A DNA stretch of 64,000 nt, taken from the NCBI RefSeq assembly GCF_003597395.2, contig NC_133778.1, positions 11,394,546-11,458,545 on the forward strand, written 5' to 3'. Positions 12,814 through 24,649 of this stretch are shown piece by piece. A program made the position numbers and the translations under genes. The stretch comes from Chelonoidis abingdonii. Lineage: Eukaryota; Chordata; Testudines; Testudinidae. The notes beneath the pieces were generated by a model. The model saw nothing but the letters and a program-made list of their open reading frames with translations. It did no database searches and was not told the DNA's origin. How positions within the stretch are numbered: position 1 is the stretch's first letter; each line of letters begins with the position of its first letter.

Positions 12814-13219
12814 AATGCTCAGCAGCCAGTGTGCTGTGGCATCATCAAGGATACTTTCCTGACAGCTTGTATTCCATCTGTGTGGGGATGTTTGTGTAGA
12901 GAGCCTCTACATCCATGGTGGCTAGGATGGTGTTTTCTGGGAGGTGACCAATGCATTGTAGTTCCTCAGGAAATCAGTGGTGTCACGGAGATAGCTGGGA
13001 GTGCAGGTGGCATAGGTCTGAGTAGAGAGTCCACATATCCAGCCAGTCCTTCAGTGAGAGTTCCAATGCCTGAGATGATTGTGTCATCCAGATTTCCGGG
13101 TTTGTGGATCTTGGGTAGTAGATAGAATAACCCTGGTCGGGGCTCTAAGGATGTTGATTTGTTCCGGTGTTAGTGTAGGGAGTGTCCTGAGTAGATGGTG
13201 CAGTTTCTTAGTGTATTCC

Positions 13220-13441
13220 TCAGTGGGATCTGAGGAAGTGGCCTGTAAATTTGGTATTGGAGAGTTGTCTGGCGGCCCTCCTTTTGTAGTCAGACCTGTT
13301 CATGATGACAACAGCACCTCCTTTATCAGCCTCTTTGATTTTAATGTCAGGGTGGTTTCTGAGGCTGTGGATGGCATTGCGTTCCTCACGACTTAGGTTA
13401 TGAAGCAAGGATGTGTTTTTCCAGAATTTCTGCCTGTGCAC
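13220..13441 (-). pseudogene. Penelope-like ORF, N-terminal region
   Basis: The frame contains NLSREERNAIHSLRNHPDIK followed by IKEADKGGAVVIMNRSDY, a block conserved upstream of the RT domain in Penelope-like elements. It is interrupted on both sides. It is the start of the element's protein in the minus direction; the remaining domains lie at lower coordinates. Confidence 0.85.
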
Positions 13442-13874
13442 TCAGCGGAAGCATTCAATGTATAGGTCCACAACTGTCATTTCGACCCTCAGGAGGAGTC
13501 CATGTGGAGTCTTCTGTGGACACAAATCAGATATTAGGAATGGGCATATACAAAAACCTGTAGGAGAACACTTCAACCTCCCTGGCCACACTATAGCAGA
13601 TCTTAAGGTGGCCATCCTGCAGCAAAAAAATTTCAGAACCAGACTTCAAAGAGAAACTGCTGAGCTTCAGTTCATCTGCAAATTTGACACCATCAGCTCA
13701 GGATTAAACAGAGACTGTGAATGGCTTGCCAACTACAAACCAGTTTCTCCTCCCTTGGTTTTCACTCCTCAGCTGCTAGAACAGGGCCTTATCCTCCCCA
13801 ATTGAACTAACCTCCTATCTCTAGCTTGCCTCTTGGCTTGCATATATATACCTGCCCCTGGAAATTTCCACTAC

Positions 13875-13925
13875 ATGCATCTGACGAAGTGGGTATTCAC
13901 CCACGAAAGCTCATGCTCCAAAATG
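13875..13925 (+). ncRNA. Candidate hammerhead ribozyme motif, right Penelope arm
   Basis: This is the plus-strand mirror copy: CTGACGA at 13881-13887, stem II 13889-13894 with 13899-13904, GAAA at 13905-13908, and a GC/GC stem III. The core is identical to the left arm, in opposite orientation. Stem I is not clearly formed. Confidence 0.55.
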
Positions 13926-14164
13926 TCTGTTAGTCTATAAGGTGCAACAGGATTCTTTGCTGCTTTTACAGATCCAGACTAACATGGCTACCCCTCTGAT
14001 ATAAGAACAATGAAATGCCTATCTGCCATTCGTTAATGCTGATCAGTAATTGGGGGAGAGAACCCCCAGAAAAGCTGTGTGTTGTGAAAGCTTTAGAACT
14101 TTCCTAAGAAATTATTATTTAGATTTGCCTTGAAACTACACCTTGTAGTGTGTCTGTGTGTGCA

Positions 14165-14330
14165 GGGCCGGTGCAACCCATTAGGCGACCGCTTCGCTAA
14201 CGGCCCGGTCGTCGGTGGTATTTCGGGGGCCGGACCTTCTGCTGCCTTTGTCAGGGGCGGCATTTGGGTGGTGGGACCTTCTGCCGCCTAGGGCAGCAAA
14301 AAAGCTGACAGCGCTCCTGCATGTGTGTGC
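14165..14330. mobile_element. Possible short hAT-like repeat fragment
   Basis: It begins CAGGGCCGGTGCAACC and includes TTCTGCCGCCTAGGGCAGCA. TGTGTGTG-like sequence flanks both sides and could be an 8-bp duplication, but the flank is a simple repeat. Weak call. Confidence 0.4.
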
Positions 14331-15070
14331 CGGGGACAGTTCATGTTATGTTTTCTTTTGTTGTAGCTTTATACAGGAAATCTCTCCTCTTGCCCCTCCT
14401 ATATTCACAGAAAGAAGAAAAAACCAGCACTGGACCAAAAGATGAATCTCATAGATATCTCAAGGATCTTAAATTAATTTGGGATTTTCAGTGAGTGATT
14501 GAACTCATGGTTGTAGATGCAAATAATCTGTCATTTTAGTCACTTTTAACTTGCTATTTTTCTATTTTGGTTTCAGAGAGTGCATGCGGACAAAATCCTT
14601 TGTAGACATGCCCTTTGGATTTAGCAATTCATACAGTGAAAGCAGAACTGATGAACCATGAGCTTCTTCGCTGCTGACTTTAATTAAAAATGCCATGTCT
14701 AACTCTAGCAGATGTTCCTCCTGTTGAGAGTAGACTAATAATTTGATGCTGACTCTGCTGCTTAGACGAAGAGTATACGAGACTTTTTTTAATTTCCATT
14801 TGGGATCAAATCCCTCAATATTCAAAATTTGCTGTTCTAGTGGGCCTGAACCAATTATGAGTCAAATCATCTTAGATTTCTATACTAGCCCGAAAGGCAT
14901 GATGTTACTAAGATGCTTGTGAAAATACTAGAGTAATGTCTGGGAGCTATTAGGGCTTTGCCTGTGGGTTGAAATTAGTCCACCCATAGATGGCCTGGTG
15001 AACAAACTAAACCCATTAGAGGGCTATAATTCAGTTGTTTGGGGGAAAGGGGAGTTCCTTTCTGTTGTCT
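14331..15070. other. Unassigned intergenic DNA
   Basis: A minus-strand frame at 14562-14825 has no recognised motif. Nothing else is supported. Confidence 0.45.
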
Positions 15071-15694
15071 TAGACTCATAGACTTTAAGGCCAGAAGGGA
15101 ACATTATGGTCATCTAGTCTGACCTCCTGCACGTTGCAGGCCATGGACGCTGCCCCTCCCCCATAATAGACTTCTATCCTCTTGCTGAGTTACTGAAGTC
15201 CTCAAATCATGATTTAAAGACTCCAAGTTACAGAGAATCCACCATTTACACTAGTTTAAACCTGTAAGTGACTCCGTGTGTCATGCTGCAGAGGAAGGCA
15301 AAAAAACTCCCAAGGTCTCTGGCAATCTGGGAGAATATGGTGGTCAGTTGGACCCTGAGCATTTCAGCCGGACACCTGGGAAAGAATTCTCTGTAGTAAC
15401 TCAGAGGCCTCCCTATCTAGTGTTCCATCACTGACTATTGGGGATATTTGCTACTAGCAGTCGCAGATCAGCTACATGCCATTGTAAACAGTCTCATCAT
15501 CTCATCCCCTTCATAAACTTATCAAGGTCTTGAAGCCCATTAGGCTTTTTGTCCCCACTGCTCCCCCTGGAAGGCTGTTCCAGAACTTCTCTCCTCTGTT
15601 GGTTAGAAACCTTTGTCTAATTTCAAGCCTAAACTTGTTGATGGCGAATTTATATCCATTTGTTCTTGTGTCAATGGTGGCCCTTAACTTAAAT
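15071..15694 (-). mobile_element. CR1 LINE 3' end, minus strand
   Basis: It starts AGACTCATAGACTTTAAGGC, the reverse complement of a CR1 3' terminus, then TCATCTAGTCTGACCTCCTG, and extends through GGCTGTTCCAGAACTTCTCT. The copy is interrupted on its right by a Penelope-like terminal fragment. Confidence 0.85.
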
Positions 15695-15945
15695 GACAGG
15701 TTTCAGAGTAGCAGCTGTGTTAGTCTGTATCCATAAAAAGAACAAGAGTACTTGTGGCACCTTAGAGACTAACACATTTATTTGAGCATAAGCTTTCATG
15801 GGCTACAGCCCACCTTATCAGATGCATAGAATGGAACATAGAAGAAGAGTATATATATACATATACACATTCAGAGAAGATGCCATACCAACTCTAAGAG
15901 GCTAATTAATTAAGATGACGTAAAAAAACCTTTTTCCCTGCTGAT
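15695..15945 (-). mobile_element. Penelope-like terminal fragment with hammerhead-like motif
   Basis: The plus strand contains GTGGCACCTTAGAGACTAAC and AGCTTTCATGGGCTACAGCC, then CACCTTATCAGATGCAT. On the minus strand the motif reads CTGATAA, stem II TGGGCT/AGCCCA, GAAA and a GC/GC stem III (15781-15827). The core CTGATAA has lost the usual G of CTGATGA. This is a different subfamily from the 11.4-kb element. Confidence 0.7.
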
Positions 15946-15949
15946 AACA

Positions 15950-16190
15950 GTTTTCAAGGTTGTCCATATCTTCTTGTATGATATTCTGGTCCTCCTCCTC
16001 CATATTGGAAATACTTCCCAACTTTGTGTCAGTTGTAAATTTTATTAGCACACTCCCAATTTTTGTGCCAAGGTCATTAATTAAAATGTTAAATAACATT
16101 GGTCCCAAGCCTGAACCCTGAGGAACTCCACTAGTAACCAGCTGGGATCTCTCCACACCCAGACGTTCTACAAGAAAGTTTTCAAAACGT
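15950..16190 (-). mobile_element. CR1-type LINE reverse transcriptase fragment, minus strand
   Basis: The minus frame 16156-15902 reads TSGVPQGSGLGPMLFNILIN followed by DLGTKIGSVLIKF and TTDTKLG, the RT palm with the catalytic FADD box mutated to FTTD. It may be the 5' part of the CR1 at 15071-15694, split by the Penelope insertion and a deletion. Confidence 0.88.
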
Positions 16191-16504
16191 TCTAGGAATC
16201 AACAATAGAGCTGGTAGGAAACTTTCTGTCAGGATATTTTTTTGAAGGAAAATGGCTTTTAAATGGCGTGGAAATCTTCACCAGTAGTTTTCTTTTTTCA
16301 TGGACAATTTTTGGGAAGGAGGTTGGAAAAATAAACTAAAAGTGGTTTTAGAATTCAGTTTTTCAATGAAATCCCCAAAACATTTCAAGGAAAAAAAAAT
16401 TTGTGAGGAAAAAAATAATTTCCTGACCAATTGTAGTCAACAAAACAACACCACAAGTAATCTCAACAGAGTCTAACCAAGGAGGGGGTACATGGACCTA
16501 TGAA

Positions 16505-16872
16505 TCAGCCCCTAGAAAGGCAGTGCGATATGGCACTGGAGTAGGATCTAGGAGGTATGTGCTCTGTTCCTGACTCTGCCACTGACCTGTTGTGTGACGT
16601 TGACCAAGTCACTTACCTTCTGTTTCCTCTCCCATCATTTGCCCTATCTATTTAGATCATACTCTCCTTGGAGCAGGGATGGTCTCTTACTGTATGTTTA
16701 TATAGCACCCAGCAGAATAGGATCCCGCTTTAGCGCTATCATAATTCAAATAACAAATAACTATACCAGTGTTTTGTCCTGTGTTTATACGATGACTAGC
16801 ACAATTGGGTCCTGGTCCATGACTGGGCTGCTCGTAGCTATGATCATTCAAATAAATAATAATAATACTCTG
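16505..16872 (+). mobile_element. MIR-like SINE with long tail and AAT microsatellite
   Basis: It has GACTCTGCCACTGACCTGTT and GTGACGTTGACCAAGTCACT, and two tail-like segments (TTATATAGCACCCAGCAGAA and GACTAGCACAATTGGGTCCT). It ends in AAATAATAATAATA. The doubled tail suggests a partial duplication or two overlapping copies. Confidence 0.75.
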
Positions 16873-18155
16873 CACATTGTAAGTTTTTTAAAAACTCTAA
16901 ATACATTAAACTTCCTCTTAGACAGATTGGATGCCTTGGTGAAGATTTAATTGCCTTTTTTCCAGCATGTCTCCTTTTGAACATGTACTGCAGTATGCCC
17001 CTTTCAAGTTCCAGCCTTTTCAATTTGCCTTTCTGATTGCCATATGTGCTGTAAGCAGGTCAATGATCTTTATACTGTCAATCAGAGATCAGTATCTTCA
17101 GATTCATCACACTAAGACAATGGTGAGCACAGCTGCGGGGTTGATCCCAAAGATAAATTTGGTTTTACGTGTTAATAAGAAACCTTCACTACTTTTTGTT
17201 GCTATAATTTGAACAACTTGGGCTATATTAACTGGAGCAGGGAAAATCTGTCCAGAGTTAAAGAAATTAGGAATACAGTGGGATGCAAATTCTGACAGCC
17301 AACATGTGTTTGCTCTTCCAATAAGGTGAAATCCTGGCCCCATTGGAGGCAATGGCAAAAATCCCTTGGGGGCTGGATAAGGTCAGAAGTTCACTCAAAG
17401 GTTTCAATCTGTTGTGTGCACACATCCCAGGGCAGAATTTTCACTCTGTGGACCAAATCTTCAGTCAGCTCAACCCTTTTGGATATGCTGGTCAGAATCT
17501 TTTTGAGCCAGGTCAAAAAAAAAAACCCCATAAAACCAGAGGGATGAAAATGTGCATTCCTGAAGGATATAAAGCATGTGGGTATTAATGATCCTTTCAT
17601 TCAAATAAGAATGACCTCCCCACCCTCAGGTTTGCACTGCCTTTTTTGACAGATGAAAGAGGAAGCATTGCAGTTGGAATTCTGTGCTTCAGTAACTTGG
17701 AGCAGCATTAACTCATCCACAAAGCACTGTCTTTTGGCAGTGCCATCTCACACAGACGTAGCCTTCAGGATAACGTCACAGGCACTAGTTTGGTAACCCA
17801 TCCTATTTTTATTGTGTCCCAAAGGTCCTGATTAGTACAAAAGCATGTACAAGAAAGGAACATTTATTCTTGCTTGTAATTTCCCCGTGCACTGAAGTAT
17901 CCTCCTGCAAAAGCAGAATGGGCCTCGTTTCTGCACAGATGCTTCTAAAATTCCTGTTTGCTACTTGAATTATGATGGGGAATGTGTGGGAATTGAGAAC
18001 CAACCCACAGCCTTCAGTGGGGGAGCAGCAGGCTTTGGCAACCCATTAATGAAGGGGGTTTCTCACCACTTCTTGAACACCAAAAACATGACTAATCCAA
18101 AAATGTTATATGTTAAGTAAGTGAAATCCCTATTATAATGGGAGATAAACATTTA
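16873..18155. other. Intergenic DNA with one short palindrome-type repeat
   Basis: GGTGAAATCCTGGCCCCATT at about 17325 is half of a short palindromic repeat common in sauropsids (recognised from memory). Nothing else is supported. Confidence 0.45.
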
Positions 18156-19247
18156 GGGTACGTCTACACTGCACGATTATTTCGAATTAGCTTAAACCGA
18201 TATTACAAAACAGATCTAATAAAATCGGTTTAGCGCGTCCACAGTGGGATCCCGAAATCGATTGTTTGCGTCCATGGTCCAAAGCTACCATCGATTTCAG
18301 GAGCGGTGCACTGTGGGTAGCTGTTCCTCAGCTATCCCATAGTTCCCACTTCCGTGTTGAGAGCACAGTGCCTGATGGGGCAGAAAACACTGCCCCGGGT
18401 GGTGCTGGGTACAGCCTCACCCCTCCCTTTGTGAAGGCAGCAGACAACCCTTTGGCGCCTTTTTCGCGGAGTGCATTGAGCAAACGCCATAGCACAGCAA
18501 TCTTTCCCTTTTTTTTTTCACGTGGTGGTGGGGGGAAATAAACTGAGGAGCTGTTCCCTGAACCACGCCAGACACTGTGTTTGAACCTACAGACATTGGG
18601 AGCTCAGCCAAGAATGCAAATAATTTTCAGAGACTGCTGTGGACTGTGGGATAGCTGGAGTCCTCAGTACCCCCTCCCTCCCTTCATGAGCGTCCATTTG
18701 AGTCTCTGGCTTCCCGTTACGCTTGTCACACAGCGCTGTGTATCCTGGAGTTTTTTATTCAAACGCTTTGGCATTTCGTGTTCTGTAACGGAGCTGAATA
18801 CAACAGATTTGTCTCCCCATACAGCGATCAGACCTAGTATCTCCCGTACGGTCTATGCTGGAGCTCTTTTTCGATTTCAAACTGCATCGCCAGCCGTGCT
18901 GATCAGAGCTCCACGCTGGGCAAGCAGGAAATGTAATTCAAAAGTTCGCGGGGCTTTTCCTGTTTACCTGCCCGCTGCATCCGAGTTCAGATTGCTGTCC
19001 AGAGCGGTCAGTGCTGCACTCTGGGATGCCGCCCGGAGGCCAATAACGTCGATTTCCGTCCACATGAACCCTAATCCGAGTTATCACTATCGAATTTAGC
19101 GCTACTCCTCTCGTTTGGGAGGAGTTCCGAAATCGATTTAAGGAGCCGTTTAACTCGATATTAATGACGACGTCGTGTGAACGGATACAGCGTTAAATCG
19201 GTATATCGGCCATTAAACCGATTTAAAGTCGCAGTGTAGACCTGGCC
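18156..19247 (+). mobile_element. 1092-bp TIR transposon, copy B
   Basis: It starts GGGTACGTCTACACTGCACG and ends GTCGCAGTGTAGACCTGGCC, flanked by TTA and TAA. Same length as copy A and over 99% identical by eye over the parts I compared (about six substitutions, no indels seen). It contains the same 172-codon open frame (18581-19099, plus) with two or three residue changes and no recognised domain. The insertion is clean and recent. Confidence 0.9.
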
Positions 19248-21256
19248 TAAGACTCAACATACAGGCCTTTAAGCATGTGCTTAAGTGTTTTGCTGGATTG
19301 ACAGAACACAGTGCAGTTTCAGCTATCCAATCTCTAACTATGGTTGGTAACATTGCTACAGCAATGCATACCTTGCATTTCACCCCTTACTTAGCCCTAA
19401 GCCCAAATATTTACAGATTTGAGGTATCTCTAAAATCATCCTGAAAACTAGCTTTTCTTGTTATCAGGAAAATAAAAGGGGAGAATTAGATTGAAGAAAG
19501 GACCATATCCCTCTTCTTAGGGATCATAGTTATGCTTTTCCCTGTGTTGTCCCACAAGCTAGCTAACCCTTCTACCAAAAGCGTAATTTCTCCACATTAA
19601 ACCTGAAAATTGAAGAAGCTACTTTTGAGGGTCTGGGGGAAAAAAAAAACCAAACGAACTAATGAAGATACATTTTAAACCCAGACTTACTAGTCCACAG
19701 AAATTCTCCATCAAGCAGCAGTTAAAAGTACCAGAAACAAGAGCAAAAACTTGTTCCCTAACAATTAAGTGTTGCAATATATTGCAACCACTGGAAAGAC
19801 TGTCAATAAAATAAAGGGTTTATGGCAATAAATGCTATTTTATGGCCCCTGTTCTGGAAGGTACTTAAGCATTTGCTGGAACTACTCATGTGCTTAAAGT
19901 TAGGCACATGCTTAAATACTTCCCTTGAGTAGTGGCCATTATGGGGAGTTCCATTTGACAAAGTAGTGTATGTGATCATAAAGATTGTGGGTGCTGAGGC
20001 ACTGGAGTCACAAACTTTGTCTTAACAGCCATGGGCCGTTTTGAGTGTTAACTCTCAATGACTCCCTTGATACGAATTGAAATTACTGCCTGAGTTTTGA
20101 TGGAGCTGATTGCAAAATTTTAAAGTACAAAGGAAAATGGAATGGGTGCCAGGGTCCGTGTGCCAAATGAATATTTTATTCGTGCCCAAGCAGCTGCTGA
20201 AACACCACTGAAATTTAAAACAAGCTGTTTGTACATTTTACTGACAGCTGTTTTCCATGATTTTTGTCAACCACATTTTGCTGCTTTGCATCACAGAATT
20301 CTTTTATTATGAAGTTCCCCCCCAAAGAATAACTTGCTTGCTTTAATCACATTTGCTCGGAGATTTACGACTTGATGAGTATTCACTGGGAGAGTTTCTC
20401 GACATGAAATGTCAGTGAGCCTGTTATAAATTGCTTCTGGCATTTCTACTCCATCTTTGATTTGGCTGGGAGTATTTCTACCCGAAAGTGATAAATTCCT
20501 GCTATAACTGCTTTATGTGCTTCAGTAATTACACTGTGCAGAAAAGGGGGAGGGAGGGGCTTCTACAGAGATATCCTTTAAAAATAGCAAGCAGTAAAAA
20601 GCGGTGGAATGGGTTGAACTCTGAAGTGTTAGTGAACAAAAAACAATGACCAGTGAAATATCTGTGCCAGATTGAATTTGATAAATGATCAGGAAATAGA
20701 AGAGATACAGAAACCTTTAAGGCCACTGTGGGAACATCTTAATATTGCCATGTCCTGAGGATGAACATTTTTGATTGGTTACATATATAGCAACTGAAAG
20801 ACCATTGGCCTTGGCTGCTACCTTCACTTCATCTCTGTCCACAACCTTTCGTGCTTGACTGCGTCTGCAAAGAGTCTTCCAGGCTGGAGAATGGCACCAG
20901 TTTAACGATTACAGCAGAGCCCACTCATGCCATCATTACAGTATTTAATGTGTTGGCATTTCCATTATGAACTCTATATTTTAAACATTTTATAACTTTC
21001 CTCAGATATCTGGGTAACAAACCTTTGGCATGGGCAAAGCAAGTGCAGTGCCACAGGGTGGAATTTCATGATAGTGCTGTTAGGTCCCCACAAAATCTTG
21101 GCATTGTCCTACTGAGGAAGATTTAAAACTCATCTCTCTGATCTGCCAACTTGTTTTGGTTTCCTTTTCAGCGTCTGTATAATGTGTGTACTATATGTGT
21201 GTTGCATCCCATCCTACCACATCTCCCAGCCAATGAGGTCACCCGTTAGCTTAAAT
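19248..21256. other. Intergenic DNA, mostly unassigned
   Basis: A fragment of a sauropsid palindromic repeat (ACTCATGTGCTTAAAGTTAG) lies at about 19850-19945. No gene or other repeat is recognised. Confidence 0.45.
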
Positions 21257-21535
21257 GGCAGAGTCTACACTGGAGGGAGGGAGGCGTCGTTGATATAAGA
21301 TACGCAACTTCATCTATGAGAATAGCGTAGCTGAAGTTGACATATCTTATTTCAACTTACCTCCCGTCCTCACGGTGCGGGATCGACGGCTGGGGCTCCC
21401 CCGCCCTGGCGGAGTTCCAGAGTCAACGGGAGCACGTTCGGGGATTGATATATCGCATCTAGATGAGGCACGATATATCGATCCTCGATAAATCGATCGC
21501 TACCCGCCGATCCGGCAGGTAGTCTGGATGTACCC
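21257..21535. mobile_element. 279-bp TIR/palindromic MITE
   Basis: It starts GGCAGAGTCTACACTGGAGG and ends GGTAGTCTGGATGTACCC. Two internal hairpins are clear: GATATAAGATACGCAACTTC against its mirror GAAGTTGACATATCTTAT, and the ATATCG/CGATATATCG cluster at 21450-21500. No coding capacity. Confidence 0.75.
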
Positions 21536-24500
21536 TGTGTTTTGGTAATGGAAATCCAAGGTTAAAACCAGTTATGAGGGTTGTTCCATAAGGAGAAAAC
21601 ATAAGAAATTGGGCCTTCATGGAGCTTCCACTTCTAATTCTTGTTCAGCACTTGCTGATTCTCCATGCAAAAGTAATGGGACAACACTATAAGACTTGCT
21701 TTCATTGCTATTTCCTGACATCATAGCAGCTGTACTATGTAGTTCAAAAGGAGAGAAATGTTGTGGCTAAATTCAGCTGCCTAGTGATACTCAATATACC
21801 TTCAGATCATTGAAAACATATTCAGCATCCCTATAAGAAAGGGTTGCCGTGATGTCTTCAATTAGAAGAATAGGGTCAAGAAAATAAATAGAGAGAGCTC
21901 AGTTTTCATTTTTCATAAGAATTTGTACTTTGACATGTATAATGCAATATCCCCTAACATGCACGTAAAATCTAATTAAAGTGTCCTACAGAACAGAGTA
22001 TGTGGCCATGCAGATCCATTTATCAGATTAAACATTTGCCTACAGAGAGCACTGAGTATTCTAAGTGAGAGAATTATTGAGCTTTGAAATAGGTTTGCAC
22101 AGATAACTGTACATATCCTTATCAAAACAAGAGGCAAGTGAATTACAAAATGGCATCACTCAGCAAAGGATTCATCTTTTCTATTTCCCTTAACTGAGAC
22201 TAAAAAATTCCTCCTGCCTCCCATCTATTCTACCTTCCAACATGAAGTTAAAAACTGCTACATTGCTTGCAGATTGATGAGGTACTTGCATGGAACTGGA
22301 CAAATTTGCAACACTTCAAATAGGAGGAGGAATGGATTGGGCCAGATCCATAACTGATATAAAAAGTAGCTTCATTGCTTGCAATGGAGTGGTGCCAATA
22401 TAAACCAGCTGAGGACTTGGCTGCAAGTGATCAATGGGCCAAATGAAATATACAAGCAAGGTTAATCACAAAGGAGACAGAACTGCAGAAAATTAACTGT
22501 GTACTCCTTTTCTCTCTCTTGACAGCTGAGTGTGGCTTCTCATGTGCTATTGCCCTTGATCCAGCTGACTGAATGTTTTTCCAGCTTAAAAAGACATTGC
22601 CAAATGGTTTAGGTTCACAATCTGAAGGGCTTTATAAGAATACTCTCATAGGCTACACATTTGACAAACATTTTGTTTTCTCATATGCTAGAAAAGACCA
22701 TGTGATTGTATAAAATATTTAATTACTACAATATAACTATGTTAGAAAAAATAACTTTCTACCAAGCATTGTGCTTGCTACTGTGAGTAGTTCCATTAAG
22801 GTCACCTGACTTGATTTTACTTTCTATATAACTTGGTGGAATTCAATTATTATTATATTACTATTAATAATAATAATAATTATTATTATTATTTTATAAT
22901 TCCAGCAGACAATATTGCTATGTATTTTTATGCATTTTAAATATTTTTTCATCCATTTAAATTTTTACAGTTTTGCAAATTTATGGGTTCAACATGTTTT
23001 ATGGTTTTTATCTATTTACATTTTCCCAGTTGCAGGAAATTAAGGTGAGTGTCAGGCAATAGGGGGTTCAGACAAGCAGTTAATGACAGACGCTGAGATT
23101 CAAAAAGTTAAAGCTTTTTAACTTAAAACAGGTTGTTAAGACCGTATCAAAATATACAAATACCCTTAAACTCTAGTAAGTTCTCAAGCAGCATTTTTCT
23201 TACTATGCCTATGTGTAAATTTCAATTGCAGTGGAAATATTTTTTCATCAGTTTGTGTGTGTGTGGCGAAATCAACATTTACCAATCAATACTGAATCCT
23301 TCCAAGCCTATCTATCCAGAACTGAACTTGATGTGGAACAGAATCAGAACTGTTGCCTTTAAAAGGAGTAGAAAACTTACCACTAGAGATAATGTTTAGC
23401 AACAACTTACCACTAGAAACAATGCTTATTAGCAAAAATCGTTCCTTGAGACTGTAATTCTTGGTCCTCTCAGGGCAATAGTTAATATTGCCCGTGTGGA
23501 TGATATGTAATGGAGCCCTCTTTGTGGCTTTCCTTGTGTATTTGTTGCTTTCTTCAAAACAAAGGCTTCAATGTCTTTTTTCCTCAAATTAATTAGTTTT
23601 ATTTTACTTTTTAAATGAACACAACTTGAGAGATAACAGGGAACGGGAAATACAGAGAAGTGGGAAGGCCTTAATATTTTAATGTATAAAACAATGAACA
23701 AATAGCCTAATGAAATCCATAAAAAGCTAGTTCTGTTTTCTTAAGGAAACATACGAACTTGTTCCTGTGGCAAATCCCTTTCCAGCAACTCTGCACAAAC
23801 AAATAAAAGCGTCTGATCCTGCAAATACTACTGTGAGAAATCAGTCCCACTGATTTTAACTGCACTGAAATCAATGGAACTACTCTCAGTAGAAAGTACT
23901 ATGCTAGGTACTATCTCTTTGCAGTACTGAGCTGAAAATGCATAGACCAGTGCACTGTACATTTGAGTACACTGGTAATATTGCTATTTCTTGCATGCAA
24001 AATGCCAGCCCTGCCTCATGTATATTGCTGTACCCTGTGCTGCAATTCTTTAACTGAGTAAATTGTGTAGCTTTGACACTGTAGGAAGTGACTTTTTTTC
24101 AGCTGCTGCAACACTTGCAGTTGGTTTAAATGGCCCAATCCTGCAAACATTTACTAAAATGTGCAGTGCTTGCCAAATGGACTGGTTGGACTAATGTTGC
24201 TGGGAGCTCATGCTCTCAGATTTGCAGTTAGAGAGCTCCCATATGCAGAAAAGGCTGGCTTCAGCCCTCCTTTCTTTGAACCGAGTGGAGTCGATGAGGC
24301 TGGAGATCTTCACAAGTGATGGGGCCTGGATGAGGAGCACGGCAGACAGAGTGGGGCCAGGGAATTGTGGGCTGTACGTTGCCCCCTTCCCAGCAGAGAT
24401 CACAAAGGAAATCGTGTCACGTTTCCCACTGAGTTCCCACAGGGCAGGGATGACCCATAATGATGGACCCACTGCAGCTATGGTCAGCTCTGCCCCACGG

Positions 24501-24649
24501 CTATGGAGCTGTGCGGAGAGCCTTGGCCCCGCTGCTCCTGGCCACCCTCCGAGCCCCAAGGCTTTGCGGTGTGTGGCCCTGTGATGGTGATGGCCACAAC
24601 AGCGAAGAGAAAGTCTCTCATCCGACAGAGAATGTGGGAAAGTGGGGGC
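21536..24649. other. Intergenic DNA upstream of BARD1
   Basis: It is AT-rich with an ATT/AAT hairpin-forming run at 22842-22905 and a palindromic sauropsid repeat fragment at about 23810-23900. No gene is recognised. GC content rises from about 24190 toward the promoter. Confidence 0.5.
22842..22905. repeat. ATT/AAT microsatellite able to fold back
   Basis: A run of ATT units is followed by AAT units and ATT again (AATTATTATTATATTACTAT, then TAATAATAATAATAAT, then TATTATTATTATT), so the tract is self-complementary. Confidence 0.8.

Larger units (their letters stand above)
11361..13999 (-). mobile_element. Penelope-like retroelement with inverted terminal arms and 16-bp target duplication
   Basis: The insertion is bounded by TATAAGAACAATAAAA (11345-11360) and TATAAGAACAATGAAA (14000-14015), a 16-bp target duplication with one mismatch. 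On the minus strand the order is an inverted partial copy of the 3' arm, an N-terminal region with IKEADKGGAVVIMNRSDY, reverse transcriptase with GTRMAPQYANIFM and a broken catalytic YxDD region, and a GIY-YIG endonuclease with PSAMYIGQTGQLLRKRI. The 3' arm follows. RT plus GIY-YIG is diagnostic of Penelope-like elements. Several frameshifts make this copy inactive. The arms (about 11361-11795 minus, 13509-13985 plus) are inverted repeats of each other. Confidence 0.93.

Noticed and set aside
11404..13925. A CRISPR-like or bacterial inverted-repeat system
   Set aside because: The repeats are the two arms of a Penelope-like retroelement, with RT and GIY-YIG remnants and a target duplication.
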